Of a DNA stretch of 64,000 nt, positions 47,401 through 59,969 are shown piece after piece (position 1 is the stretch's first letter; each line of letters opens with the position of its first letter). The stretch is taken from NCBI GenBank assembly GCA_037892935.1, contig JAYXKI010000010.1:1054001-1118000 (forward strand), given 5' to 3'. The notes beneath the pieces were generated by a model. That model was not told where the DNA came from. It worked only from the letters and a program-made list of their open reading frames with translations, and made no database searches. This stretch comes from Phlebopus portentosus. Taxonomy: Eukaryota > Basidiomycota > Agaricomycetes > Boletales > Boletinellaceae. The translations under genes were made by a program, and so were the position numbers.

Positions 47401-50400
47401 CGGAGTCGTTCTTGAAGGAGAACAATGTAAGAAAATCTCAGTGTTGCTTGATAGTGCTCAGCTGATTGCTTTGTCAGCTCTACGAGCCTCTGGTTGTCGG
47501 AAAGTTCTGTGAGAAAAGGGATCCGTACCTAGCATATATCGCTTATGCCAAAGGCTTCTGCGATGATGAACTCATTGCGATCACAAACGAGAACTCGATG
47601 TTCAAGCAGCAAGCACGATACCTTGTCAAGAGACGTCAACTTGACTTGTGGGCACAAGTTCTGGTACCCGACAACGTTTACCGCCGTCAATTGATTGATC
47701 AGGTATGTCCAGCTACTCCGTGTGTATTTCGGAGCTAACCTCCTTCGTTAGATCATTGCGACTGCCATTCCGGAGTGCACGGACCCCGATGATGTCTCTG
47801 TTACCGTCAAGGCGTTCATCTCAGCGGATCTTCCAATTGAGCTTATCGAGCTTCTTGAGAAGATCATTCTTGAGCCTTCGCCATTCAGCGACAACAAAAA
47901 CCTGCAGAATCTTCTTATGCTGACTGCCATCCGTGCCGACAAGGGTAAAGTTGTAAATTACATCAACAAGCTTGAGAACTATGATGTAGGGGAAATTGCT
48001 AAGATCGCAATCGACCACGGTCTCTATGAGGAAGCCTTCTTGATTTTCAAGAAGTACGAGCAGCATGCCAATGCGATTAACGTCTTGGTGGAGCATATTG
48101 TTAGCATTGATCGCGGTCTTGAATACGCGACAAAAGTTAACAGGCCCGAAGTCTGGAGTCGTCTTGCGAAGGCTCAGCTCGATGGATTGCGAATCAAAGA
48201 CTCGATCGGTAGGGCGAAGATGTTTATGGTATCTATAAGTATACTTACATTACTCCGTGACAGATTCGTATATTAAGGCAGAAGACCCTTCAAACTTCTT
48301 GGAGGTTATCGAGATTGCGACCCGCGCGGACAAATACGATGATCTCGTCCGGTACTTGCAGATGGCGCGCAAGACACTCCGCGAGCCTAAGATTGATACC
48401 GAGCTTGCCCATGCGTATGCAAAGACGGATCGTCTACACGATATGGAAGACTTCCTGTCGATGACCAACGTCGCAGACATTCTCGAGGTTGGAGAAAAAT
48501 GTTTCAATGACGAACTGTACCAAGCGGCGAAGTTGCTTTTCTCGAGTATATCAAATTGGGCAAGACTGGCAACGACGCTCATCTATTTGGGAGAGAATCA
48601 AGCGGCAGTAGAAAGCGCTCGGAAAGCTGGCAATACTCAGTGAGTTTTTTGAGAAGTCATGTTGTACTTGCCGATGAACCTCTCCCAAGGGTCTGGAAGC
48701 AGGTACATGCCGCCTGCCTGGAAAAGTCAGAGTTCCGTCTGGCACAGATTTGTGGGCTTAACATCATTGTACATGCGGTACGTCAGATTCCGTTATAGAA
48801 ACCTTCCGTAAGACTCACGCTTTCACTTCGATGCACGTAGGAGGAATTGCCTGGCATTCTGCAATCATACGAACGCCGAGGATACTTCGACGAAGTCCTT
48901 GCCCTGATGGAGGCGGGCTTAAGTCTGGAACGGGCTCATGTAAGTGCTTCCATGAATTGGTGGCATGTACCGGATGATTTACATCATGTCCTAGATGGGC
49001 ATCTTCACCGAGCTGGCTATCCTATACAGCAAATACCGACCAGAGAAGCGTGTGTTTCCTTCACGGCTTCTTGGAATATTTTAATAACCTCTATTTTAGT
49101 CATGGAACATCTCAAACTGTTCGTCTCGCGTATTAACATTCCGAAGGTCATCAAGGCCACTGAAAAAGCACATCTGTGGCCGGAACTCGTGTACTTATAC
49201 GTGAAGTACGACGAATTCGTGAGTTGGATTTTAAATACATTTATTAGAACGTTTATTAACTTCTTGATTAGGACAATGCAGCACTTGCTATGATGGAACG
49301 TTCCGCGGACGCTTGGGAACATAATCAATTTAAGGACGTCGTCGTTCGTGTCGCGAACGTTGAGATGTGAGTAAAGCATGATAAAGTCAATTTTCCGAAG
49401 CTGACTAGTCCCGTAGTTACTACAAGGCTCTCTCGTTCTACCTCCAGGAACAGCCACTGTTACTTAATGACCTTCTGACGGTCTTGTCTTCTCGAATAGA
49501 GCATACTCGCGTAGTACGCATTTTCCAGCGAAGCGACAATGTCCCGCTTATCAAGCCATACTTGATCGCTGTGCAAGAGGTTAGTATGGTGAAATGCTTT
49601 TTTGAGCGGAGTTGGATACTAATTGCTTTTCTGCAGCTCAACATTGAGGCTGTGAACGAGGCGTACAATGATCTGCTGATCGAGGAGGAAGACTACAAGA
49701 CCCTTCGTGATTCAATAGACAGCTTCGATAATTTCAACAATATTCAGCTTGCGAAGCGTCTCGAGAAGCATGAATTGCTCGAGTTCCGTAGACTCGCCGC
49801 TCACCTGTACAAGGTCTGTAATGCAAATGTACAGAGTTTATTTCATTCACTTATGATGATCTTACAGAAAAACGGGAAATGGGAAGAGTCTATCTCCTTA
49901 TCCAAACAGGACAAACTCTTCAAAGATGCGATGCAGACCGCGGCCTATTCAGGCGACAAAGAAGTTGCAGAGGAATTGTTATCTTACTTCGTCGACATTG
50001 GAAACAAGGAATGTTTCGCGGCCATATTATACATGTGCTTCGACTTACTGAGCCCGGACTTCGTCGAGGAGTTGTCATGGCAACACGCGCTGAACGACTT
50101 CTTCATGCCTTACAAAGTTCAACTGCAACGATCTCTGGTGCAGAAAGTGGCCGCTTTGGAGAAGCAAGTTCAGGAGCTCTCCACAAAAACTCAAAAGAAA
50201 GAACAAGCAGAAGAGGAAGCGAGCATCATCCCCCCTGGTGGCTTTGGCAACCGGTTATTACTGACGCAGGGCAACGGGTACCCTCCACAAGGTCCTCCGC
50301 CGATGATGATGAATGGCACGGGTATGCCCATGCAAACTGGAATTCCATCAGTATGTTCTTTATGACTTCCGTTCCTTGGGGTAGGGATGCTAATTCTCCC

Positions 50401-50439
50401 TTGATCAATTAGCATGTCACTGGTTTTGGCACTTTCTGA
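44434..50439 (+). CDS. CHC1: Clathrin heavy chain
   Basis: Eighteen exons give 1691 residues, matching the family's ~1680. Exons: 44434-44517, 44578-44743, 44802-45250, 45303-46265, 46325-46627, 46680-47426, 47478-47702, 47752-48208, 48264-48639, 48690-48777, 48841-48939, 48995-49049, 49100-49218, 49272-49366, 49417-49579, 49637-49813, 49868-50350, 50413-50439. Residues 1-330 form the beta-propeller that binds adaptors ([24 protein letters not shown]). The rest are alpha-zigzag leg repeats, e.g. [20 protein letters not shown] and [20 protein letters not shown], ending in the trimerisation region before a Gln/Pro/Met-rich tail. It forms triskelia for coated vesicles. The final nine-codon exon (HVTGFGTF) is supported by phase only; read-through would end at 50365 instead. 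Confidence 0.96.
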
Positions 50440-50869
50440 ATGATACCATTGAGGACTTTGTTTATGCACTTCGGTTTTATGTTATGTATTTTTCCCCCTT
50501 TCTTTCAGCTAATAATATGACTTTTCGTTTCATCTTCGAAGTATCGTGTGCGCGTCGAATACGTTGCGGCCAGAGACAATAACGATGAACAGTCTTACGA
50601 TTATTAGTTATTCCGCTTTTTCATGTTGTGCTTAATTGGAAAACGAGGACGTCACGTCAGCCAAGTCGCGCGATTTAAGTCAAGATCAGGAGATATCTGT
50701 ATTTTATACAAACAAAGCCAAACTCAGATCAGAAGGTTCTGTCCTCGCATTTTCTTCCGTCACTCACAAGTTTCAGGGTCGGATTCTTTAGAGAGGTGTT
50801 ATATACGTGTTCTTGTTCTTCGGTCGCAATGGAGACGATCTACTCTCCATCTCGTCGAAGTACTCAGCG
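50440..50869. other. Clathrin 3' region and SDR promoter region
   Basis: Non-coding by inspection, with a T-rich start typical of a 3' UTR. No extra gene seen. Confidence 0.5.
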
Positions 50870-52064
50870 ATGTCTTCTACGCTTGAACAGAAGATTGAGA
50901 GCCTGGTCGACCTGACTGGGTCAAATGCGTTGGTGACTGGTGGTGGTACGGGCATGTGAGTGGTGAATCTGACACTACGGATTGTTTGTTTACGATTATA
51001 TTCATAGCGGCTTGATGATAGCGAAGGGACTGGCCGGCAAAGGCGCGAAGGTTTACATCACAGGAAGACGTCTGGAAGTATTGGAGAAGGCTGTCTCTGA
51101 GTTCGATGACTCGGCTTCTATCATCCCGTATGCTTTCCATTATTATTCTTCACGATTAGTGCAAATGAGCAATCAATGTCGAGCAGGATCCAAATGGATG
51201 TCACTAATAAAGCAAGCATTGCTAACGCTGTCCAGGAGATTGAAGAAGCCGATGGGAAGCTCAATGTACTCGTCAACAAGTAGGCTTGCTCCCTTCGCTG
51301 TAGATAGATTAGACGAGACGCGTACGTATTTTTACAGTGCCGGCATAAACGGTCCCGGTTATATTCCAGACCCGCCGCCGAACGACATCCCTATACCTGA
51401 CACCGACTCTATCGCTGCATATGGGAAGAGGCTATTTGAACAAGCTTCCGAAGACTGGGATGCTGTCGCGCGTACGAATGTAGCAGCGTCGTTCTTCGTG
51501 ACTACGGCCTTCCTTGGTCTGCTTGCTAAAGGTGCAGAAGGCGAGAAGGGCCGCATGGCGAGTGTGATCAATATCTCTAGTATATTTGGGTGGAGTAAGC
51601 TGAACTGGGGGTTCGTGAGTACTTAGCTAGCCATACATACAGTGCTTCACGTGTGAATTAACTCTCGATGGTATGGCATATATAGTACGCATACGACTGC
51701 TCGAAGGCCGCGTTATCGCATCTTACGCAGGTCTTTGCCACCGACATGTCGCTCAAGCGGGCGCCAGTCCGCGTAAATGGTATTTCTCCTGGACCATTCC
51801 CATCACAATTTAGCACCGAGGCTCGTAATCTTGAGCAACTACTGCAGACTCATTTCCTCGGCTCCCCGATACCACCTCCTCTAAGGCGTGCGGGAAGGTA
51901 TGTCGTCCAACTCAACGCCATTCACCTTCTTGTGTGACTGGAAACTTGACAATAGAGAAGAGGAAATCGCTGCCTTGGCCGTATACCTCGCGTCTCCGAT
52001 TTCGGACTATGTCACCGGACAAGATATCATTATCGACGGTGGTTTTACCTTGGTAAATCCCTGA
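50870..52064 (+). CDS. Classical short-chain dehydrogenase/reductase, intact copy
   Basis: Six exons (50870-50955, 51008-51127, 51187-51279, 51338-51614, 51686-51897, 51956-52064) give 298 residues. ALVTGGGTGIG is the cofactor loop, LVNNAGINGPGY the NNAG strand, VINISS the catalytic serine strand, and YAYDCSKAAL provides Tyr195 and Lys199. The ending IDGGFTLVNP is typical of the family. An arginine after the second strand (ITGRR) favours NADPH. An insertion rich in Pro and Asp after NNAG is shared with the downstream copy and may shape the substrate site. Substrate not identifiable. A degenerate tandem copy follows 360 bp downstream. Confidence 0.9.
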
Positions 52065-52423
52065 GCGGGAAACGCTCAACGAGAACACATTCTGCACATC
52101 TTCTAGGGTACAATCATCGAACTTCTCTTATCGTTTTGTACATGTGAAAAATGCAATTGTCATGCAGTACGTCATTCCATCTAGAACGGATGGCGGTTCT
52201 ACCACTCAAGAATGTCCGACCCAAGTTCATCGTGGAGTGGGGATTGCTAAACGATTGAACATCCGGATTTCTTGTCCTGTCGAATACGGAATTAGTTTCC
52301 CAACGGTGTAATGCGGACATACCTAAACGCGGTGAAGCATTTCTGCTCGCATATAAGGGCACACTTCTCACGAAGATGCTTCACAACTTCTGAATATCAT
52401 CGACTTCGACTGATCTGATAGAC

Positions 52424-53623
52424 ATGTCTTCTGCGTCTAACTCGAGTCTAAATATAGCCAATCTCATTGATCTTACGGGGAAGGTTGCGCTGGTCACTGG
52501 AGGTGGTACAGGAATGTGAGTTGTAAGATAGCATAGATGTGTATATTCATGACATTTCCTAATTTTAGGGGATTGATGATAGCGAAAGAACTTGCAAGCA
52601 ACGGAGCCAAGGTGTATACTTCAGGTCGGCGCATTGAGGTAGTGCAGAAAGCCGCAACAGAACATCACTTCGATGGAACAGGTAGCCTTGCTCCGTAAGT
52701 TGAATACTTCTTTGATCAACAGAAATATGCTCAAGTATTCTACACTGCAGACTACGTATGGATGTCACAGACAAGTCAAGTATCAAGGAGGCGGTCAAGA
52801 ATATCCAGGAGATTGACGGGAGACTGGACATACTCGTCAATAAGTAAGCGAAATTCCTCCTCCATAAATATTTCGTGCATGTGGATGATGTTTACACCAA
52901 TTCTACTTTAAGCGCTGGCACAGACGGGCCAGGATATCCAGGATGGTCGGCTCAGCCAGAGCAAGCCCCTGATATTGACGCAATCACTGCATATGGAGAG
53001 CAACTTTTCGAGCAGAGCATCGAGCAGTGGGACACAGTCGCACGCACTAACATTGCTTCGGTGTTCTTCGTCACTACAGCTTTCTTGGCTTGCTGGCGAA
53101 GAGCGCGGAGGCTAATGGAGGACAATACGCGAGCGTCATCAATATTTCGAGCGGGTTCGCGTTTACAAGACTTAATTTTGGATTCGTAAGGCTGTGAGTA
53201 GCTTAAGTCCGATTGCCGTCTTTTGACTTGTTGCAGTATGCGTATGATTGCTCAAAGGCAGCTGTCTCGCACCTCACCAAACTGCTTGCTACCGATCTAT
53301 CACTGAAAAGAGCGCCAATACGCGTGAACGTCATTTCACCGGGAACGTTCGCTTCAGAGCTCACCGCGACCGACGCATAGCTGCAGGTGGCTTTACAGCA
53401 CAATTTCCTCGGATCGTTGGCACCCAATCTTATGAGGCGGCCCGGGAGGTATGCAAAATAGTTTGTATCCTGTTCACATCTGAAATCTGAATCGTGATCT
53501 TGAATCTAATACAGAGAGGAGGAAATGGCTGGACTTGCTGTGTACCTCGCATCACCGGTTTCGGAGTACGTCCAGGGAGAAGACATTGGAATCCACGGTG
53601 GTTTTTGCATAGTCAATCCCTAG
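52424..53623 (+). pseudogene. Short-chain dehydrogenase tandem copy with frameshift and stop
   Basis: The intron-exon plan repeats that of the upstream gene, with exons from 52424-52515, 52569-52694, 52751-52843 and 52913 onward. VALVTGGGTGMG, NKAGTDGPGYPGW and YAYDCSKAAV are readable. At about 53086-53087 one base is missing, so the frame leaves FFVTTAFL and the true continuation LLAKSAEANGGQ lies in another frame. A TAG at 53378-53380 then interrupts the fifth exon, after which the expected sequence (HNFLGS, then EEMAGLAVYLASP) continues to the normal stop at 53621-53623. Both lesions would need to be errors for this to be functional. Confidence 0.8.
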
Positions 53624-54529
53624 AAATACGACAACGCTGTCGGACCGTGCATACGTGTCTCTAGATTGGTTACCTCACATGATCGCGTTTCTCTCCCTCC
53701 CATTACAATAGTGTGATTGCTTCGCATTGTGTGTCTATCTATTCGTGGAACTGTATATAATCTGCCATAGTGCCGAATACTGCGGTTGTGCTCAATAAAA
53801 CAGGACTCGTACTGCTGAACAAGTTCTACAAACGAGCAGATGTATTTAGCTATACAAAACATTCGTTTCAAGACAACAATCAGATATGCTTCCGACGGTA
53901 TAAATCTAACGGAATGATTCTTCCATAACTCCTTGTAAGCCAAATAAAGTCAGTTGGGATCCCGTTCCTTTCCTTCGTCATCTATAAATATACCTCCTCT
54001 TCCATCTTCTCCGCTGTCTTTCACTAAATTCACGTGGCATTCCCGGAGCTCCGTCCCTCCCGTCCTCTCGCTTCTCCCGCCCTCCGCCACTTCCGTCCAG
54101 CTATAATTTCGCCCTTCCATGCCTGAAAACGTACAAGGCGAATACCATTTACGGGTAATTCGTCAGGTTCGCGGTCGACAAACATGTGTACGTGCCGCAG
54201 AATGGCGTGAAGACGTGCAGAAACACGTTATTTTTTTTTTGGCAGTTTCGAACGATCAAATGTACGTATTCGGGTTGAGATCGTCATTCCGGAGGCGTAT
54301 TTTTTTCCCGAAAGTGAAAGTTCGTGGGTTCCAAATTTTTAACCGCCATATTGTGTTTATTCGGTACATAAAAGGGGATGGTGTTGGGTTCTATACGTCA
54401 GATAACCTTCTTGTTCTCCAGTGGAAACTTACATGATAAGAAAAGAAAACACGACTCGCAGATGAAGAGAAGGGAAAGATTGAAAGCGAAAGAGACGAAG
54501 AAAGAAAGGAAAATATTAATCTCTTAAAT
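53624..54529. other. Convergent intergenic region
   Basis: Lies between the 3' ends of the SDR pseudogene (+) and the aminotransferase (-). 54000-54110 is pyrimidine-rich. Several short frames are present but none resembles a family. Confidence 0.5.
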
Positions 54530-56582
54530 TTATACTGACCCGTTCGGAATAGTAGTAGCAGTAGCAGCAGCAAGGCCGCTTGCAGCGCTACCGTTTGGGA
54601 TTCCCTTTGCTGCTTTCGCCTCAGCGATGGACTCCCTTATTGCGGAGATTAAGCGGTCGACGTCGTCCCGCGACTTGTCGACGACGGATATACCCATGTG
54701 CCTGAGATAAGGTAAGGTAAGAAAAGACGATTAGAAGATTTGAAGATGCCGAGTTTTGCTTTGCTTCGAATAGGACGTCAAACGTATATACGTACCCAAC
54801 TCTAAAGTACTTATCTGTTTGGTTGTGTAAGATAGTCGGAAAGTGTGATAATAAAGTATCACGAGTGCTTACCCTTGCAGTCTTTGTGAAGGCCGCCAGC
54901 GACCACGACGCCTTTCGCGCTGATTCGCGGGAGGATGTCCGAAGCACCAAGACCATCCGGGAAATAGATCTACTCATCATATAAATAGACTTACTCCACA
55001 CAAAAGATTCTGTGAATCTTCGACTCACGGCGGTCATGCCGTTTGCCTGCTCGACCTCATTCTTAGCTAGGGGCTTCAGGCCCATGCTCTTGATGGCCTT
55101 CCTGAAGCGAGCGCTCTGCTCTTTGTGAATTGCAAAGCGCTCAGGAAGGGACGGAGCGGATTTGGTGATGCTCGTGAGCGACACGTTGAGCGCGTAGATG
55201 AGGTTCACGGGAGGCGTCGCGAAGTACATGGCCTGTCCGGCTTCGTACGCCTGCATAATCGGGAGCCATCTAAGTCAAACAATTACTCAATGTATGGTTT
55301 TGAGAAATATAAATTAAAACAGGAGATGTTGAAGACCTACCGTTTCCAATTCGCATAATAACTCGTAGCAGGAGCTTTGCGGTTCTCAAAGGCCTGGATT
55401 GCGCGCTTGCTGGCTGTCAGCACGCTCAATCCGGGCGGAGTTCCGAGTCCCTTCTGCGTCGCCGACATTACGACATCGATGTTCCATTCCTCTTGTCGGA
55501 TCTCTTCCGACGCGACAGAACATACGCCATCCAGAATTACCTAACAAAACTATAAAATCGAATAAAGATATTCTGGTGCTGCTATTTGAGACGAGGGCTT
55601 ACGAGTGAATCTGGAGAGACGCGCTTGACTGTTTCTCCGATCATCTTCGCGTCGCTCAGCACACCCGTGGATGTATCCACGTGCGTGAAGGTGACGAGCT
55701 TGTACTTCTTCCTGGAAAGGGCCTCTTCTAATGCAGACTGGGTGACCGCTTCGCCGAGTGGTGCTACGACTTGGTCGACGACGGCACCATATGTTTGTAG
55801 GCTTATAAGATTCAAGGGATAATAGAGAATTAGCAATAATAATGAAAAATTTGATTGGATAAAACGGATGGATTCTCTTACCAGTCAGCGAAGCTATCAC
55901 CGAAATAACCAGTGTTGAGAACCAAGACAGTGTTGCCAGGTTCGACAAGGTTCGACGCGATCTATGCGCATTCAGACGCCACATACTAACATATCAATCA
56001 TCGCTCGAATCTATACCCGAGCGACACGTACCTGGTCCCACCCAAGCGTCCCAGAGCCAGCAATCAAGAACGGCTGAGAATTCGGCGCGTAAAGAACACT
56101 CCTGCATAATTATAAATACTCCCATTAGCAATAGGAGCGTGGCAGAAGGTATGCGGCGACGCACTTGAGCATCCTGAGGCAGTCACCGAACACGGGAACA
56201 AACTCCGGAGAGACATGGCTCATCGAAGGGTGTGCATTGGCGTAGAGGACCTGCGGGTACGATTGGATTTTGATTGTACGGAAAATTACAATAGCAAGGG
56301 CGGACGCACCTCGTCGGCGATTTCTATCGGTCCAGGAATGCTACATTCATCACACGCGTCAACCCCGTCGAGTCGCGTAGCATAAGAGAACAATATCTTA
56401 CACCAAAAGCCTGCAGAGCAGACGACACGTTCAGCAGCGAGCCAGCTATAGATTTTGTGCATGTACTACTCACTTGTGAGGTTCCTAAATATATATCCGA
56501 AATACCGATACAGCGGTCAACAACAGTAAATTTCAAATGCAGTGAAATAACGTACCTGCTTGAACTTTGCTTGCGAAGACAT
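54530..56582 (-). CDS. AGX1: Alanine-glyoxylate / serine-pyruvate aminotransferase, AGX1 type
   Basis: Thirteen exons give 413 residues, typical for this class V PLP enzyme. Exons: 56556-56582, 56474-56484, 56402-56410, 56310-56340, 56165-56250, 56032-56101, 55882-55961, 55603-55801, 55341-55540, 55029-55269, 54873-54969, 54796-54814, 54530-54701. HKLLVIPGPIE begins the fold. SGTLGWDQIASNLVEPG and LVLNTGYFGD are family-like, VILDGVCSVA carries the aspartate, and SATQKGLGTPPG holds the PLP lysine (Lys201). KYFRVGHMGISVVDK closes the fold and needs the 19-nt exon. It detoxifies glyoxylate to glycine using alanine. The tail (Ala/Thr-rich, ending PNGSV) lacks a peroxisomal SKL signal. Exons of 9 and 11 nt near the start are forced by conservation of the N-terminal motif. 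Confidence 0.92.
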
Positions 56583-57181
56583 GTTGCGCCTGGAGGAGAG
56601 AGAAGAAGGATCTCTAGGGTGTAAAGAAGTAGAGGGCGAGCAAGAGGAGCGAAAGTAATAGCAGGAAGATGTGCGAAAAGTTATTCGGTGCAGATCCGTT
56701 GCAGGACCAGAGTGAGTGACCCGAAGTAGCCGACAAAATCGCCATCGCCCTGCATTTGCACTGCTATATTTATTTGAATATAACCGAGTCATCTCTCTCT
56801 TTTCAGTCTGCTGACCTCGCCTGATTGCTCACCGGAATACACGGTTCCCCAGCCTCTCCATCGTGTACGTGCGAAGGAACGCCTTTTTTTTTAGTTTGCT
56901 GATGGTATAGGGGGACGGCAGGCGAGCACGGGACACGCGAATTGCCCAGCGAACTAACTGGGAGATGACTTGCTGTGGATTATATGAATATATACCAGCC
57001 AGTCACACGCCTGCAGATTTCAAAAAGGACGCCCGCACCGCGGAGATCCTCCAATCCCGGCTAACCGTACTGGCAGACCGAGGTATACATATGAACTAGG
57101 TATAACTGTAATAAACTACTACTGTAGACACGAAAGCATACTATCCTGTATTACAACTCAAAAGTAAATGTCCCGGTCGAG
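56583..57181. other. Upstream region of AGX1 gene and 3' end of dynein gene
   Basis: About 600 bp of non-coding DNA between two minus-strand genes, with a run of nine T near 56886. No additional gene was found. Confidence 0.5.
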
Positions 57182-59777
57182 TTAACGCCCTGCAATGATC
57201 CCATCCACACCGGGAGTAGTTCCCGCTCCCATCCCACCAGCACCACCACCTCCAGCGTGACCACTCTGCATAGCCGCAAGCGTGCGTTGTAAATCCGTCC
57301 ACTCGGTCTCCCGTGGGATCGCCATGTCCCCGATGTCGTAAATATACATCTTGCCGTCGCTCCCTCCCAAGGCCGCGCGTCGGCCGTCCTTGCTGTCCCA
57401 TTTCAACTTGTTGATCGCACGATTCGTGCCGACTGGCGTCGTGACCACAGGAACCTGGGAGAGATTGGATTATTATTAGATATGTGAAATGCGGAGTGCG
57501 GAATGTGGTCAGAAGAAAAATAAAAACAAGAATCAGAAGGTTAGAAAGAAAACGCAACAACAACAAACAGAAATCAATAAATCTATCTTCGGCGTGAAGA
57601 CGCACCTCCGTATCTATGTTTAGGTTCCACAAGTCGAACCGCCCACTTCCATCGACCGCACCAAACAGCGCAGGGTGTTGCGGATGCCACTTCACATCAT
57701 ACACATAATCATCGGCTTCATCAAAGCTGTATAACGGCCCAAGCGTATGCGGCTGAGTACTAGGCTTCGCAATACTCCTCGCACGCCAGAGCTTCACCGT
57801 CCAGTCTACACTTGCCGTCAGGAACAAGTCACTGAAGTCGACCGGCCCATGTAGAGGATGGAAGTCAATTCCCATGACTGGACCTGAGTGACCTCGATAC
57901 ACATCGTACTGGTTCAGTCCTGCTTTGGAGCCGGCTCGGTCATACCGATTGGCTTGATAGACATTCCCTTCTTCCGTGCCGACGAAGAAAGTCGTTGTCT
58001 CGTTGTCTGGGAAGTCCAGGCACGTTATTGCAACCTCGGCAGTCTTATTATGCCCGGCGTGTTGCAGCTCAAGCGTTTCCTGACAAACAATGTTCAATGT
58101 GAGAAAGACTGGAACCGCTCAATAAATTTCGACGTACCTGAGGCTGAGCTAGCATATCCACCAGCCAGCTGCACACCAGTCCATCGGTACTGCTCGTGAT
58201 GAGATTGTGCGCATTCTGGGTACCCACAATCTGCATCGCATACACAGGATGCGTGTGCCCCGCAGCGCTCAACGGTGTCTTCAAAACAGGAAGATGTTTG
58301 CTCCGCGTGTCCCATAATAAAATCTGCCCAGAGTACGTCCCGCCGAAGATGAGATTCGCGTTGAATGGTGAGAATGCTACCGAAAGCACATCGGACTGCG
58401 AGTGGAAGACGAATTCTGGTCGTTCTAGGAGGTGTAAGTTCCACACTGCGACTAGACCGTCGGGTTCGTTCAGCGCGGTGGGATTCTTATTGTACGAAGC
58501 TAAGCTGAGTTCCGGATACTGTCGAAAAATGTTAGCTTTGTTGGAGCTTATCAGAAGATACTACAGAGGCTTGCCTTGGGCGACCAGTCAAGGTCGGTGA
58601 TAGATCTATTCTTGCAGTAGCGCTCGTCGTAGAAAGTGCATACACGCTTGACGCGTTTGCCTTCAGAATCATCTCTGTGATTACTTTAAGGGGAGACTAT
58701 TCACGAATATAGTAAAAGCACTTACCCCCCGGCCTCTGCGCCAACCGTGTAATCACGGATATAATCATATCCATCATTTAATGCGCGTTGTAATATCTTC
58801 GACGATTTGTCTACGAAATCCAAGAATTCAGGCGCAATGAAGATGCTTGCGCGTTCCTCCTCCGTCATTTCTGCGAAATATTCGCTTAAAACACTTCTAG
58901 ACTGAAAAGTATTGACGTTGAACCTACCACTAATTTCTTGTTCGATCTCCTTCTCAAGCTTCTCGTCCTCTTCTTCCAGTCGTTTTCGTTCCTTTTCAAG
59001 TTTTTCCGTTTCCGCTTCCTTCTCTCGAAGAATTCGTTGTCGGATTTCTTCTTCATTTGGAACGGTCACTTCGACCGCGATTTCAGCTGTTTGCACGTCT
59101 TTGTCGTACGTGACACGTTCCTATACAAAGAAGTCGATTATATTCAGTACGTTCAACAATGTTGAGCAATAGCGTGTCTGGACCTTTCGAGGGACGTCAA
59201 ATAGATCCTGTTCGACATCAACTAGGTCAGGAATAAATCGCGGAGTCATAGTCATCGTCCTATACAACATCATTCAAGGGGGTTTGAATGCCAGCTAGCA
59301 AAAGAGAACAGACCTCTCAATGATATTCTCTGTCCCCGATACAGTCCTAGCGATTCCCTCTGGAGAAACGAGAGTGGTTCCCGTGCTGAACCGATCGCTG
59401 AAAGCTCCGCTCTGCCTGCTGGCGCGTCCTGAGGGACCAGGCGGAGTTAGGTCCCGAACATTGGGTGAAATCGGTCGTCCGATAGGAGGTGTGCCCGGTA
59501 CTGATATGGGCGTCAAGTCCCCTCCACTGTCAAAACCCCTCGGTATTGGAGTTCCCAGGACTTGTGTTACGAAGTCATCGACGTCGGCACGATGGTAGGA
59601 CGAAGAGCCAACCTGCGTTCGGGCTATGAAAATTTATGTGTAGTTGAGAAACAGAAGTATACATACGTCTTGTGTTCGACGTTCAGTCTCGGCCTTTTGG
59701 CGCTCGGCGCGCGCCTTGCGCAGTTCTGCGAGCTTTGCTCGTTTAGCTTCTATTTCTGCACGCCGTCGGTCAGACAT
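57182..59777 (-). CDS. Cytoplasmic dynein intermediate chain
   Basis: Eight exons (59667-59777, 59314-59612, 59184-59259, 58726-59120, 58575-58674, 58138-58518, 57606-58079, 57182-57454) give 702 residues. The start [20 protein letters not shown] is the short coiled coil that in this family contacts dynactin p150. A Ser/Pro-rich linker follows, then a charged helix ([20 protein letters not shown]). The C-terminal half is a WD40 propeller with [44 protein letters not shown] and [19 protein letters not shown]. This chain links cargo and dynactin to the motor. The protein ends in a Gly-rich tail. Intron 5 has a GC donor (AAG, then GCAAGC). Divergent to SEN2 with 192 bp between starts. Confidence 0.93.
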
Positions 59778-59969
59778 GGTGGATTGTTGAAGACGCGTCT
59801 TCCCTACGCATCTTTTAATTCGAACCCACTTTAGAAACGCGTCCGCCTTTGATGATGATCGTCCCGTGATCGGCGCAGCCGATCTCAGAAATTTCAGTTC
59901 GAGTCAATATCCTACATCCTCGACGAAGTTACTTGGCTTGGTTGTACTACTGTGGCAAACCGAGAAAAA
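59778..59969. promoter_or_regulatory. Shared divergent promoter, dynein intermediate chain and SEN2
   Basis: Only 192 bp separate the two start codons on opposite strands, so both core promoters and 5' UTRs must lie here. No clear TATA box is visible, as is usual for housekeeping pairs. Confidence 0.6.
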
